From NCBI GenBank assembly GCA_963576735.1, contig OY755170.1, positions 14,678,567 through 14,742,566 of the forward strand: a DNA stretch of 64,000 nt. The letters are read 5' to 3'. The position numbers were made by a program, and so were the translations under genes. Below, piece by piece: positions 9,906-21,900 of the stretch (position 1 is the stretch's first letter; each line of letters begins with the position of its first letter). Under the pieces are notes generated by a model. The model was not told the DNA's origin. It made no database searches and was given only the letters and a program-made list of their open reading frames with translations. Source of the DNA: Bedellia somnulentella. Its lineage: Eukaryota > Arthropoda > Insecta > Lepidoptera > Bedelliidae.

Positions 9906-10810
9906 GCAAGGCGTAACCTCTTAGTAACTAATATTATACTTTATAAATAAATGAAAATAAAGCATAGCTATATATTTTTTATGTTTAATACTCAGGACTT
10001 CATAAACATTTCAAAAACAAGATAATTGAAAGATTATATTCTCGTTGTGTGCAATTAAATCTTAATATATCAAAGTAAGAAACTGGTGTAAATCCTTTAC
10101 ATGTCTGCTTTGATAATAAATTGAATTTGTAACATCCATCAGTGACTACATACTAAGTATGTAGCTGTGTAAATATGTTTGATTGATTGACTTATTTTTC
10201 ATGTCTCTAATATATGAACATATATTACCATGATAAATGTCAATTGCTAATGAACAGCAAAAGAGAGCGTGTCATATGCTAATTCAAGTGCTATGAAATA
10301 AAAGTTAGCACATTACTAAATACCCAAGCCCATAAACTTTTGAAATTGAAAGTGGATATTGCCCATTGCCTCCTCACTAGTTGTATGCTGCAGCCCCGGG
10401 AGCGTGTTGGAATGCCATCTCACGAATAACGATGACATTGCGCTGAACGAACACTTTTACGAGAGATATTAAATTTTGCATAACTTTCTCGGGTTCACTT
10501 CATTTCCAGGAATGTACAGCTGGAAGATTTTACAATTTTTTGATTTACTGTTGAAGGAGTTTGCACTGTAAGTTAAGGATTGAATTGAAATTGAATTTAT
10601 GTCGTTTTTTTTAAATGCGTACTTCACATATAATATACTTATTATAGCTGATTCTTGTATAACACAAGAGATTAGACCGCCAACTATACTTGAGTTTAAG
10701 AACATGTTTAAATTGTAATTCTATTTTAAATTATCGATCGCGTAGTAAATAGTTGAACAGTGAGCATGGATCCGTCACAATCCAATAGCGATCTGTTTCG
10801 GGTTCGCAAA

Positions 10811-11055
10811 CATACATACATATACTCACGGCTATAAATCCCTAGGAGGGGCAGCCAGAGCTAAGGAACTAGTAATTCCTCAGCCACTTTTGGAAAGTTG
10901 AGTGGGGGAAAGATGGCAAAATAAAGGTTGTTGGTGATGGGTCTCCAACCACATCGCCCAAAAATCCCTTAAAAGCCATAATACCGTTAGTCGCCTCTTA
11001 CGTAAACCCAACACCAGAAATGGGGTAGTGTTATTCTAAGCCGACACTACACAGC
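10811..11055 (-). repeat. SINE-A copy (about 240 bp)
   Basis: The sense strand runs from GCTGTGTAGTGTCGGCTTAG to TATAGCCGTGAGTATATGTA plus a (TATG)n tail. It contains GGTTGGAGACCC, one mismatch from a polymerase III B box. This is one of at least 13 copies in the window. Confidence 0.85.
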
Positions 11056-13305
11056 TTTTGATAATATAGCAAACCCCTTTGATAATAAAGAAGTAAATTC
11101 AGTAGAATCTGAAATTAGCCCTTCTTACTTGTATTTTTTTCTAAATCTAGTTTAGCTGATGTTGTATGGAATACCTTTAGTTTCTTTTATATATATTCTT
11201 AATACCGGCGCCAAGCGGAATCGCGCCGGTCTGCCAGTATATGATAGTAGGATGTGATGGTCATAAGTAAATAATTAATAAACGTTATTTTGAATCATTA
11301 CATAAAGTTTCATATATTCTAAAATGTCTTTTTAGGTTGTATTTAGAAAATTAATATATATAAAAATACTAAAAACTTTTTGCGTTATATATTCGAACAT
11401 TTTCAAACGTTGTCATTACAAGACACTGATTTTATTACTATCATCGTTTTAATATCGTAACATCACAACACTATGAAATAGAGAAAAGCTAGCTAGCAGT
11501 TCTCATAGATATTTAATTTATGTTAAGTATTGGAAAAGTTTGCTTTAAATGCTTGGAGTAAAATGATCATTAATATTTAAGGTCATGTGCTTGTAAATGA
11601 CTAAATATTTTGATTAATTTCAATCGAGTGAAGAACTTTTGGACACATAAAACACTCTTAGAAATCTCAATAAAAATCTCTATTTTTATTGAGATTTCTA
11701 AGATCTAAGTAATCGAGCGTTTTCTTAAAACAAAACGAATAAAGGATATATTTATCACCACAAATTACATAAAAATCGAATTACATAGCTCTAGGTCCAA
11801 GCTATTGATACAAGAATAGATGCGTATATAGTATTCAGATATATAGATTATTTAATAGATATTAAATGTATACTGTAACTTTATTAAATACTTGCCAGTT
11901 ATATAAGGGTACAGAAAACCCAAATATCTCTTAATAGTACATCACACAAAATGTATGTTTCGACTAACAGAATTTAAGAAAAGCGCTGGGTTAATATGTT
12001 TTGCGCACCTGTTCATCACTTGAATTTATGAAGAGATCCCTTATTAAGCGTGTGTATTCTTCAGTAATAGCACTTATTGTCACTTAGTAATCTTAAGAGA
12101 AGTTAGATGACACAACCGATAATATATCAAATCCGAACCGTACTTGCACCATGGTTGAGGACCTTTCGATAGGAGTTCTAGTGAAGAAGTGCACAGATGG
12201 AGTGGAAAAAGTAGAGAATAGGCTAGGGGCGGGTACGCAAGAACAGATCTGCCTAGGAAAGTGTGACAAATAAGAGGAGCGCATGCGTAAGTAAATGATG
12301 GGCGGACGGGTCGATAGGACTCCGGCGCCGTCGCGTCTGGCGCCTGAGCCAGTCTACGCCCTCTCTTCTCAGCAATTCTCGCAGCCTCTTTATACACACC
12401 GGTTATCAGGAGACGACGCCGGATCAGATACATGCTTTATTTTGTACGGACCAGCGAAGTTTTACAAGTCTACACATATGCCAACGGCTAGATAGATTTG
12501 TAGAAAAGGACTTACTGGTTCTCTTTCGTTTTTTTCATCTAACATATTATATAAAAATTTAGACGCAACCGAACTAATCCTATGCAAAAAATTCAATATT
12601 AGATTCAAAAAATGCATTCTGATAGATAGGATAAGTAACAGCCAAAATGCTAATTTCGGAAGTAAAAAAGTAAAAAAAAAAAGTAAAAAGTGAAGTGCGA
12701 ACTTAATTGTGTAAACGTACTTCTTTCTTATCAAAATAGGGATGGTAATACTTTTCTTTACATTCTAGATTTCTCTACTCGAGCTGGCTAGCCTTTTTGA
12801 GTTTTTTTTTGGGGGTAGGAATAGATCCGATATTTGACCCGTCATAGATGTTGCGCCAAGAAGACAAAAGAACGAACACATACACCTCATTATTTAAATT
12901 CGTTATACCTACATTAGAAGTAGAAAGAACAAGACTAGAAAGATAAGTTAAAAGGGTATGAAAGTGCATTTAGGGATATTAGGACTTGCGACTTTACTAA
13001 CAGATTTTGTATAAATGGTAAAATTTCTGCTTTACTTTCGTTATACTTCGAAGTAATCCAAGTGTATAAGTTTTAAAATAAGAGATACTGCCGCTCCGAG
13101 CGAAGCCGGCCGCATCTATGAAATGTGCTCTTTACACGTACAAAATAGTTCTCGTCACTTGATACGTACGTTTTAGCAGAAAGCCCCCAAATCTTGTAAT
13201 GGCGAGGGGAAAAATAAAATTGTTTGTAATCAATATCATCTTCCTTTTTGGTATTTGACGTGATCCGCCGCGTGCCCTGCGACCGGAACTTGTCACCATG
13301 TCCGT
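11056..13305. other. Non-coding stretch upstream of talin
   Basis: Apart from the hairpin at 11657 and a GC-rich patch at about 12295-12360, nothing is recognised. The ORFs across 12080-12500 are overlapping, low-complexity and show no family features. Confidence 0.4.
11657..11702. repeat. Perfect 21-bp inverted repeat, 4-base loop
   Basis: The arms 11657-11677 and 11682-11702 (CTTAGAAATCTCAATAAAAA) are exactly complementary, loop CTCT. It has the same architecture as the hairpin at 9612-9659 but an unrelated sequence. Confidence 0.95.
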
Positions 13306-13557
13306 CTAAGGAAATGCCATAGTAAATCTTCTATTAGCGATTTGGGGGCCGACACGAGGGTCGAATTTGCTAAGAAAAGCAGCAATGGATCTGTCTATAA
13401 TGTCCGGGTAAGTGACATCGTAAGTAATGCTATACGCATGAGTAGTTCTAGAAGATAAAGCCCTATATTTGCCTTTTGTGAAATGTCTGGAGATGTAAAC
13501 TGCTAATGTTATCAAAATAACAAAACATGTAATCAATGAAACACCACTGCTTTTCAT
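13306..13557 (-). CDS. Small ORF with hydrophobic N-terminus, unrecognised
   Basis: 83 codons starting MKSSGVSLITCFVILITLAV. The first 21 residues could be a signal peptide or single membrane anchor. The rest is soluble in character (YDVTYPDIIDRSIAAFLSKF) and codon use does not look random. The ATG abuts the edge of a SINE-B copy (13558-13745). No family was recognised and no polyadenylation signal is close by. It may be a short secreted or membrane protein gene within the talin upstream region, or a chance ORF. Confidence 0.25.
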   Translation of the reverse strand: MKSSGVSLITCFVILITLAVYISRHFTKGKYRALSSRTTHAYSITYDVTYPDIIDRSIAAFLSKFDPRVGPQIANRRFTMAFP

Positions 13558-13745
13558 GCCAGAGACGTGAGTTTAAATCCGGAGTCGGGCCTACAATAAT
13601 GTGACTTTTGTGAATCTTACACGGCTGATTTGTAAATAGTAATATAGTATTATAATCGTACAAAACGGCGCTATGCCCGTCCCCTATCAGGTGGATCCAC
13701 TGTCCGAAGAAAATTTGGTGTTCTGAACACCAAGCAAAAAATAAG
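13558..13745 (+). repeat. SINE-B copy
   Basis: It opens with a tRNA-like remnant (GAGTTTAAATCCGGAGTCGG) followed by the family body (CGTACAAAACGGCGCTATG). Confidence 0.55.
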
Positions 13746-13777
13746 ACATGCAACATTACTTATCATTTGTACCTCAT

Positions 13778-13917
13778 ACGCCCGATTTCTGAATTGAGTA
13801 TTCCAGCTGAGAACAACTTAAGTATCGTTCTGTCGCATTGAAATCCTAACAACCGAATGAGACAAAACGATACTTAAGTCGTTCTCAGCTTGAATACTCA
13901 ATTCAGAAAACGGGCGT
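13778..13917. mobile_element. Foldback MITE, 140 bp
   Basis: Two arms of about 57 bp, beginning ACGCCCGATTTCTGAATTGA and ending in its complement CAGAAAACGGGCGT, are separated by about 25 bases. It has the form of a snap-back miniature element; the flanks (AT / TA) do not settle the target duplication. Confidence 0.8.
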
Positions 13918-16900
13918 TAGTGATTTACGGCGTCAACATTGAGAGTTTGAAGTATTATGATCTATTAGCTTAACGCTAACCCATTCAATGAATGAATTAA
14001 ATCATGAATTCCTATATACTACTTCAAAGATACTTCATCCGTACAGTTCAAATAAGGTTATCTGATTTCGAAAGATAGTTTTCAATACAAATAACTAAAA
14101 AAGCAATACAATTAAAAAATAATAATTAAAAGACGCTGTGAACGCCTCTAGTGGTGAAAGCCGCGGGTGCCGACACCCCAGGAAGCGCTCCCGCCACCAA
14201 TCAGCCGGCCGAGAGTCTCACCAGCCTGCCAATCGTGCCAATCGACATCTCTAATGCAGCGACAACTTAATTAATGTCCAAGTTGAAGCGAATCCTTCCG
14301 GATCTCTTCCGGTTAAACAAACTCGCCTATTGCTAGACAGTTACTTGTGTGCTGTTCGGGACTTAATCTCATTGTGATGACGGCAAAGCATTTGTATGCA
14401 TGTATCGATTTTATTGATATCGTAAAATATTAAAAATGAAGTAGTCGAGGACTCAACACTATCAATTTCCTAAGCGTTTTTAAAATGTTTTACTTAGATC
14501 TGACAAACTTAAAATCTTTTCGACTTTTAGGTTGAGTAAAGTAAAGGTTGGATAACGAAAGATATGATCAAAAAATATTTTTGTGAAAACATAACCAATA
14601 AAACGAATCAAAAGCGTTAAGTAATATAATGCGTCAAGTCTAAGTAATCGTTGTGTGTTGCAAAATAATTTAAATTAAATGAAAAATAAGTTTTCTCCTC
14701 ACATATTCATTATAAAGATAAAAGTAGTAAATATAGATTCATTTTTTTACTGTGATATTATCTACAACATGGTATCAAATTATGATTCATACTATTACGA
14801 CTACTTAAACTAATCATTATTGCGTATCAAAATGTGTTATCTAATAACGCTAAATTTACAGACAAAATAAGTATGTTTTTTTTTATATAAAATCTCGTTA
14901 TATAAGTCTCAAAGTTATAATTACCGACTCTTAATTATGAAAATTAGTTTCCAAATTTCAAGTTTCGTAGAAGTTTGAATTTCGCCTCCCCTAACTTTCT
15001 TTTCAAATAATTTCAATACCGATGTCACTTGCGCAATTTTTGTCAATACTTATTTGAGGCGTTCATTCGTAGCAACATAAAAGTTTGAATACTTATGAAG
15101 AAATTCAATTTAAAGGCTAAGTGGAAGCACTGAATAATTAAATAAGTTCATCAAAATCATGGGTGACCCAGTCAACGTCGATGGACAACTTGTAAAAAAA
15201 AAGACAAAAAGTTTATTTTTCAAAATAAAGTTAAATACTATCATTTTTTGAACGTCAAATTTTTTGTACAAATATGTGATCAACTGTTATATGTTTCTTT
15301 TTATAATTTTTGACTGAGTCAAAAACAAAATTAATGGAATTGTTTATTTTAAAGTTTTTATAAAAAAGCATGAGCAAATATGCATTTAAGTTATTTAAAT
15401 TTTACCTAGGTACATAGGTATAAGAACATATGTGTTCTTCAACAATTAGCCAAAAAGCGGCCAAGAGCGAGATGGACTCGCTAATGAAGGGTTCCGTAGC
15501 AGCACTAGCAGCAGGTAGGTAACATAGTAATATACAAGTTTTTGTAGTTCGTTGTAAGTTTGATTGACGTGTTATCTACTATATAAATATAAGTCGGGTT
15601 TTCCTTCCTGACGCACGAACCGATTTCCACGGGTTTGCATTCGTTGGAAAGGTCTCGGGCTCCGTTACTATAAGAAAACAATGGTTCACGTTTTATGCGT
15701 AAGGCCTGTGATAGTAAAATTATTGTTATATATTTCAGTGAAATTAATAAATTAGGTAAGTAATTTGATTTATGACGTTTAAAAATAGAACTACTGGCTA
15801 GATCTCATTCAAACCAATTTTCGTTAGTAGTTTGTATAGTAATACACATCATATATTTTTTTCAGTTTTATCATGCCCATATTTTAGAAGTTACGGGGGG
15901 GGGGACACACATTTTACCACTTTGGAAGTCTCTCGCGCAAACTATTCAGTTTTGAAAAAATGATATAAGAAACCTCAATTTAATTTTCAAATACCTTTTA
16001 ATAGGTTTGATGAAAAAAAAATTGAGTTTCAGTTCTATGTATGGGGAACCCTAAAAATTTTGGTTTTTTTCAGATTTCATTTTAAAATCTTAATGCGGTT
16101 TACAGAGTACATCTACGAACCAATTTTCAATAATGTAGTTCTTATAGTTTCGGAATAAACTGGCTGTGACATACGGACGGACGGACGGACGGACGGACAG
16201 ACAGACAGACATGACGAATCTATAGAGGTCCCGTTTTTGCCATTTGGCTACGGAACCCTAATAAAAAAGGATCAAGTGTCACTTTAGGAACATTAGTGAC
16301 GTATGTATAAAGCAAATCATAATGGTTCTGTAAGAGCTTCAGCGGTTTATTTCGTTTGAAAAAACATCACGAATAGTAATTGGTTTTCTTACAAAATAAT
16401 AATATAAGAAAAAAAACAACAGTAAAAGCTCAAGCATGCTGCATAAATATAGTAGTTACTTATTGAGACATTAAGTGACAAATATTTCGGATTGGGTTTA
16501 TTTCTTAATTGTAATTATACTCCATAAGTAAGTCAGGTTTTACCTAAATATAATGTAGATTTATGACGAAATATTTGAGGTCGAGACGCCATTAGCGTAA
16601 CTATTCATATCATTATAACATTTAAAGGTCTATAAAGAAACATTACAGCAAGTTTGTATTTATACTTCAAACCATTATACTCCTAAAATCGAGAAAAAAA
16701 ATTTGTTAACTTGAATTGAACTTCATTAAGTACTAAGAGAGATGGACACATCCTTTATATTATATTCGTAGTAATTATATAATTATCGAATGTTTTCTTA
16801 AAAATTTAAGTCGCTAGGAAGACGAAATAACCAAAATATTGTGGAGCAACTTTGATTGAATGATTGATTAAAAAAATTATGGGTTAAAAATAGTTTAGTT

Positions 16901-17790
16901 TCTATTGAAAATAGAAGAAATGCCTGATAATTACAAACAATATTTTCATAAGAAAATTGTATATATAATTTAAGAAGAATTAGTTAAAACCGTTCCGAAA
17001 GATTTTTGTTACAAACACGGGACACGAAGTTTTTATACATAAATAAGGAGTTAGACGTATAAGTATCATGTTTTATATTTTAGCATCATGCCTATAATAT
17101 AAAAAATATACTGATCTGCACCACAGGTGAAACGTTATCAGCTAAACACCCGTGTGATTTGATTTCGTCGTAAATGTTTACGGTCAAATTAGTATGCTAC
17201 GTCAAAAATATTCCTATTTCTAAACTAGAAAGCCTAACACAGAATAAGGAAACTTTATGAGGGTCTTATTTTATTGTGGATTTAGTTAACACATATTTAC
17301 TGTTATTTTTTACTAACCCAATTAATACAGATTATATTTTATTATGCCAAGGGTTTAATATATAAAAGATAGACATAAAAAATTATACTCGTACACGTAA
17401 AATTTTGCTTGTGGTGTCTAATTCTTGCAAATGTGTGTTATCTTACAACACTGAAACGAATAAAAGTATTTTATTTACCTGTTTATCTGAAGTCGGGAGC
17501 TTAAAAATCAATCTACTGTTATATAACGACACAACCTGTTTCCGTGGCATAACACAATGAAGTCTATATCTTCCGAACGAGAAACTTAATTTGTGTAATT
17601 TAATTATTTTTATAGTACTTATAAGTCTGAATTGAATTTGTACTGTCTGTTTACGTGAAATAATATCTATTATCAAATCATTGGAATTCAAAACGACTAA
17701 AAATCACCGTAATCCATTGTTCTTAAGTTGAACAAGAAAAAAACCAGTATACCAAAATGAGGAATAAATGACTACTTTATTTCTAGTTGT
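13918..17790. other. AT-rich region with low-copy repeats
   Basis: No gene recognised. A GC-rich patch lies at 14140-14235. A Helitron-like start (A|TCTACTATATAAATATAAG) is at about 15573. The stretch 16165-16262, with (ACGG)n then (ACAG)n and a GGCTACGGAACCCTAA end, resembles a repeat common in Lepidoptera. Confidence 0.45.
16171..16212 (+). repeat. Tetranucleotide tract (ACGG)n-(ACAG)n
   Basis: Six GACG units followed by four GACA units, inside the repeat that ends GGCTACGGAACCCTA at 16255. Confidence 0.9.
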
Positions 17791-18035
17791 ATATACATAT
17801 GCTCACGGCTGTAAATCCCTAGAAGGGCTTTACAGTCGTGCTAAAAGCTAAGGAACTAAAAGTTCCTCAGCCACTTTTGGAGAGTTGAGTGGAGAAAAGA
17901 TAGTAAAATAAAGGTTGTTGGTGATGGGTCTCCAACCGCATCGCCCGAAAATCCCTTAATAGCCCCAATACCGTTAGTCGCCTCTTACGTACACCTACTG
18001 GAAGAAATGGGGTATTCTAAGCCGACAATACACAG
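17791..18035 (-). repeat. SINE-A copy
   Basis: Full-length copy in antisense, from the CATATGCTCACGGCTGTAAA side to GCCGACAATACACAGC. It shares all family blocks with the copy at 10811-11055. Confidence 0.85.
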
Positions 18036-18171
18036 CAACTTTTTAGTTTTCATTATCAGAAATGGGTAAAAGGATATATTTTCAAAGGTGTGAGAAAATT
18101 CTGGTTCTGAAATTTAACTGGGCTGTTGTAGGCTGAATTATGTGCTATGAACGATAATCTATCCTTAATTT

Positions 18172-18270
18172 AAAAACCTCATGTGGGGATTATTACTAAT
18201 AAATAAAGAATAAATAAATAAAAGAAAAATTTCAACACAGACGCGGGTTTGATTCCTCCTTCCTCCGGGT
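18172..18270 (-). repeat. Fragment of the tRNA-like repeat unit
   Basis: It has the CCTCATGTGGGGATTATTAC block and a decayed B-box region (GCGGGTTTGATTCC), as in the array at 27245-29758. Confidence 0.6.
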
Positions 18271-18849
18271 CCTTTATTTATTGATTAATCTATCCTGGTA
18301 AATGGGCGATGATGATGATGACATTTGGTCATCTATTTATCTATTTCAAATAGTTTTAGCCAGCGCTCTGGGGTCAGAATAGACAAATATGGTTTGAAGA
18401 TAACAGTTTATGTATCGTACTTTGACCAGAGACATAATGGTGGTTATTATGTCTATCTCAGATATTTGCAGGCCATAATTTATTCAACTAGAAAGAACTG
18501 CGTAAGATGTGAAACATGGACGACATATTGTGTATAATTGTTCCTTAATGAAATATTAGTTTATTTTATACGGACATATATATTAAATTTGTAAGATAAG
18601 TACTGAGTGAGAAATTATTATTTATTTTAATGTGTTTCGAATAAGAAAAATAGTAGGTGCCAAAAAGATTAACTTTAAGTGTACAAGAAACGCCCATGTA
18701 TGGTTTTGCAGTTGCAAGAAATAGCTTTGGGCAGGAAATGAAATTAGACTTAAGTGTTTTTATAATATATTGTTTCCATGTTACGGTGTTATATTTACCG
18801 TAATTATCAATCAGACATATGGACCAAATAGCAAGTGTGCTCAAAAATG

Positions 18850-19015
18850 CAGGCGTACGAAGTAGGAAGATTTGATGAGCATGGTATGAGAAGATTGATG
18901 GATGTGAACGAAGCTAAAGAGGTTTGCCAGGATCTTACAGTGGCGATCGATAGTCTCTGCCTACCCCAATGGGAACTAATGGCGTGAGTTTATGTATGTA
19001 TTTATCAATCATACA
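18850..19015 (+). mobile_element. RTE-type LINE, 3' end fragment
   Basis: A decayed C-terminal coding end reads RRLMDVNEAKEVCQD, followed by CTCTGCCTACCCCAATGGGA and the tail GGCGTGAGTTTATGTATGTA. A second copy of this end is at 61565-61685, and a related coding end is on the minus strand at 44640-44900. The tail resembles that of SINE-A. Confidence 0.7.
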
Positions 19016-19613
19016 TATCACGCAGTAATTGTATCAGATGTCAAAATAATTGCGTTTGTTTGAGATCGAACACCTTTTAGTTGCCGTTTTTCATAGATAA
19101 TGGCCGGAACCGTTTGTGAAAATGACTTACACTTGGTCGTGTTACACTATTTTAATTCCTTAAGTGGTAAGGTTACAGGGGGGGACATTGTGTGTGACTT
19201 GAGAAGTTTATTTAAAGCTATTCTCTCGGGAATAGTAAGTTATTTGAGAAATCTTAATATCTTTTAAAAGACTTGTGGAAGTATGAGAGAAATATATTGA
19301 AAGATATCTTCTTTTATACTTTCTTATCAATTGTGTCGTTTTAAATCACATATTATTTTTTGGTGAATTAATTAAATGGTTTTTAGTATATAAAAAATGA
19401 GAGAACAAGAGCATGATTCTTTAAATTATTTTATTTATTTTGTCAATGCTTTGTGTAAATAATAAATAATTATGTATGCCTTTTGATACTGCCGTTAAAT
19501 TTAAAAACTAGGTGATTTATACGCCGCCCAAGTTTGAGTTTTTCAGAAACCTCATCCATCATATTATATTATTATTCTAACAAAATCCGGTAGTTTAAAC
19601 TATAGACAACTTT

Positions 19614-19845
19614 GGGAGCTCAGTGGGCAGAACACCCGCCTATCACGCAGAGAGGCGTGGGTTCGTATCCCGAGTTGGGCCAACACCAATGTACCTTTTT
19701 AAAGTTTTGTATGGTAAATTTATCATGGTTGTTAAAAGTGGAGGAAATCATCGTATGGAAACCCAGATGGCTAAATAGAACTTAATCATGTGACAGTGGA
19801 TTCGTACAAAACAGCGATAGGCCTGCGCCGTATCATATGAGTACG
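19614..19845 (+). repeat. SINE-B copy with tRNA-like head
   Basis: The head has an A-box-like AGCTCAGTGGGCAGA (from 19617) and a B-box GGTTCGTATCC (19660-19670), so a tRNA origin is likely. The body continues to GATAGGCCTGCGCC. Confidence 0.75.
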
Positions 19846-19849
19846 ACGA

Positions 19850-20200
19850 TTCACGCGTTTATGCCATATATCCCCGAAGAGGTTGGCAGAGGATACTTTC
19901 GATCACTTCACGTTACATTGTCACCTGGTGTTCAAAGTGCCCACGTTTTGCTTGGACAGTGTACTCGCGTGATAGGGCAGACCTATCGCCGTTTTGTACG
20001 AATACACTGTCACATGATTAAGTACTACTTAGCCATGTAAGTTTCCTCACTATGTTTTTCCTCACCGTTAACAACTATGATATATGAACCACGCATATGA
20101 CTTAAGAAAAGACAAACTACCCTAGGCCTGACCCGGGAAATGGATCCACGCCTGTCTGCATGAGGCGGTGCTGTTTTAGCCATTGAGCTATCAGGGTATA
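19850..20200 (-). repeat. SINE-B copy, opposite orientation
   Basis: Its tRNA-like head lies at the right end (reverse complement reads TAGCTCAATGGCTAAA and then a degenerate B box and GGGTCAGG). The body carries the CCCCGAAGAGGTTGGCAGAG and TATCGCCGTTTTGTACGAAT signatures. It converges tail-to-tail on the copy at 19614-19845. Confidence 0.7.
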
Positions 20201-20474
20201 TTCAATCAGTAATGATTTTCAGATCTTTAGAATAATTATTGAAATCGGACTTCTCTGACTTCACTATCTAAGCTCAGTTATTATACGAATTTAAAGCATG
20301 TTTAAAATAATACAGATTTGTCGATGTTTTGCTTAAGTTAAATAAAAATACAGTGGCGAAAGCGATATATAGAGCCAATGGGATTGTATTGTAAGTATCG
20401 TTGTATGAATCAAATCATAAACGCTTTACTATGAATGTATGTATAGTGAATGAATCTATGAAAGCTTATAAAGC

Positions 20475-20535
20475 TAGAAGCTAGGAGTTGGGCGGGCGGC
20501 GGCGGGCGGCGGCGGGCGGTACGCTGGGGCGGGCC
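20475..20535. promoter_or_regulatory. GC-rich GGGCGGCGGC repeat island
   Basis: Several tandem GGGCGGCGGC units with GC-box character stand out from the AT-rich background. A related island is at 21298-21350. They may mark a promoter upstream of talin; no core promoter element was identified. Confidence 0.3.
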
Positions 20536-21413
20536 CAGAAACTAATGCACGTAACTTTTAATGCACTTTTATTAGGAATTAATGAGTTGATTCAGGTGAA
20601 TTACATTTAATGTCAGCCGTTTTTGACCAAATAATGGTTTTAGTAATCGTGCTGAATTTAAGAGTAGTAATGTGGTGCAGTTCTTTTACTCAATTAAATT
20701 AAACGATTTCTATTGCGGGTTCAAACTATGAAAAACTATAAAATGTAACAAAGTAAGATTTGCGATAAATAAGCGGCAATAGAGACACGCAGATACATTT
20801 TAGGATTTCAGTAGTAAGCTATTTCAAAGTTTATTAGGGCAAAACCGAAGTCCATTTATGTTTACGAAAACGGTGTATAACCAACCTGAGCAATTACATT
20901 ATTTGCTGTTCAGACTGTACATAATTCATATGATTAAATAGCGTATTTAATAAGTAGATGGTTTAATACTGAAAACGGTCAATTATGTGAAAAATGTAAC
21001 ACTAGAAAAAAGAAAAATCTATCACATAATATATCATCGCAGTAGTGGTTTAAAGTAGAAACTTTGTATAAATATATCAATTAAAAAACTTAAATTACTA
21101 ATAATAAAATATGCAAAATATAAAACATCTAAAACAACCACATTGCAGCAGGCAATACAATCAAAGCACATTCATTAAAATAAGCGGTAATACGAATAAT
21201 AAAAATAAAAATTCGCAGGCAATTCGCAATAACATAAAAATAGGTGTGATCTAGGAATTGTAGCTGAAGAGGGTGGAACAACACGCTGGGAGATAGAGCG
21301 GGTGGCGGCGGGCGGCGGCGGCGGGCGTCGACCGAGCCGAGTCGACGGACTCTTGTCAACAAGTCGAGCTGAAAACGTTCACCACGTGACGGTACGGTAC
21401 AAGTGTCACTTAC

Positions 21414-21500
21414 CTCTGAACGGAACTGCGCCCCATCGCGGTGACTGCTTTCCACCTTGCCGACTACTTGCTCCAACGTGACAGCTCTCTCATCACTATT
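21414..21500 (-). promoter_or_regulatory. rhea: Candidate non-coding 5' exon of talin (donor at 21413)
   Basis: On the minus strand a near-ideal donor, TTCAGAG|GTAAGTG, ends a moderately GC-rich stretch about 13.3 kb upstream of the acceptor at 8118. This is the best candidate seen for the missing first exon, but the transcription start is not defined and the link is inference. Confidence 0.3.
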
Positions 21501-21699
21501 ACTTTTTTAAATTACTAAATTGATTCATTTCACTGCTTAGGCCAGAGCATTTCTATTAATTTATAGTGACAAAGGCAAGCAATACTAACTGTTAAGGCAC
21601 ATAATTTAAAGGTACCGTAAGGTAAAACTTCAGAGGAGATATTTTTGAGTAATAAAATTGGTGAAGTATGAAATAAGTAGGTTTCGCAAATTGGGAGAG

Positions 21700-21900
21700 A
21701 TGAGAGAGCAGAGGTCCGGATTCGCGAACGGACCGCAGCGGAATGTGTCGGGAGAGCGGAGTCGCGACTAGATCTAGCCCTTCGGATCCTGGACGCCACC
21801 GACACTTCCATAAGGGGAGGTTGGCGCTTGCGCGTAGCCACCGTCGCCGTCTCCCTCACATCAGCTACACCCGAGAAGGACGGGACGCATGCAAGGGGTG
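21700..21900. promoter_or_regulatory. GC-rich island
   Basis: About 200 bases rich in CG dinucleotides (GTCGCGACT, CGCGAACGGACCGCAG). Similar patches lie at 22490-22600 and 25510-25680. ORFs through it are arginine- and serine-rich and look like composition artefacts. Confidence 0.25.

Noticed and set aside
12080..12500. Overlapping ORFs of 63-117 codons on both strands
   Set aside because: There are no conserved motifs or splice context, and overlap on opposite strands is typical of chance ORFs.
13463..13756. 97-codon ORF
   Set aside because: It lies mostly inside a SINE-B copy and has no protein features.
19837..20040. 67-codon ORF, and similar ORFs at 44214-44462 and 56509-56742
   Set aside because: All three are the same stretch of SINE-B sequence read in one frame.
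21129..21859. Two Arg/Ser-rich minus-strand ORFs (21129-21476 and 21530-21859)
   Set aside because: Composition follows the GC-rich islands, there is no domain, and the first contains the strong donor at 21413.
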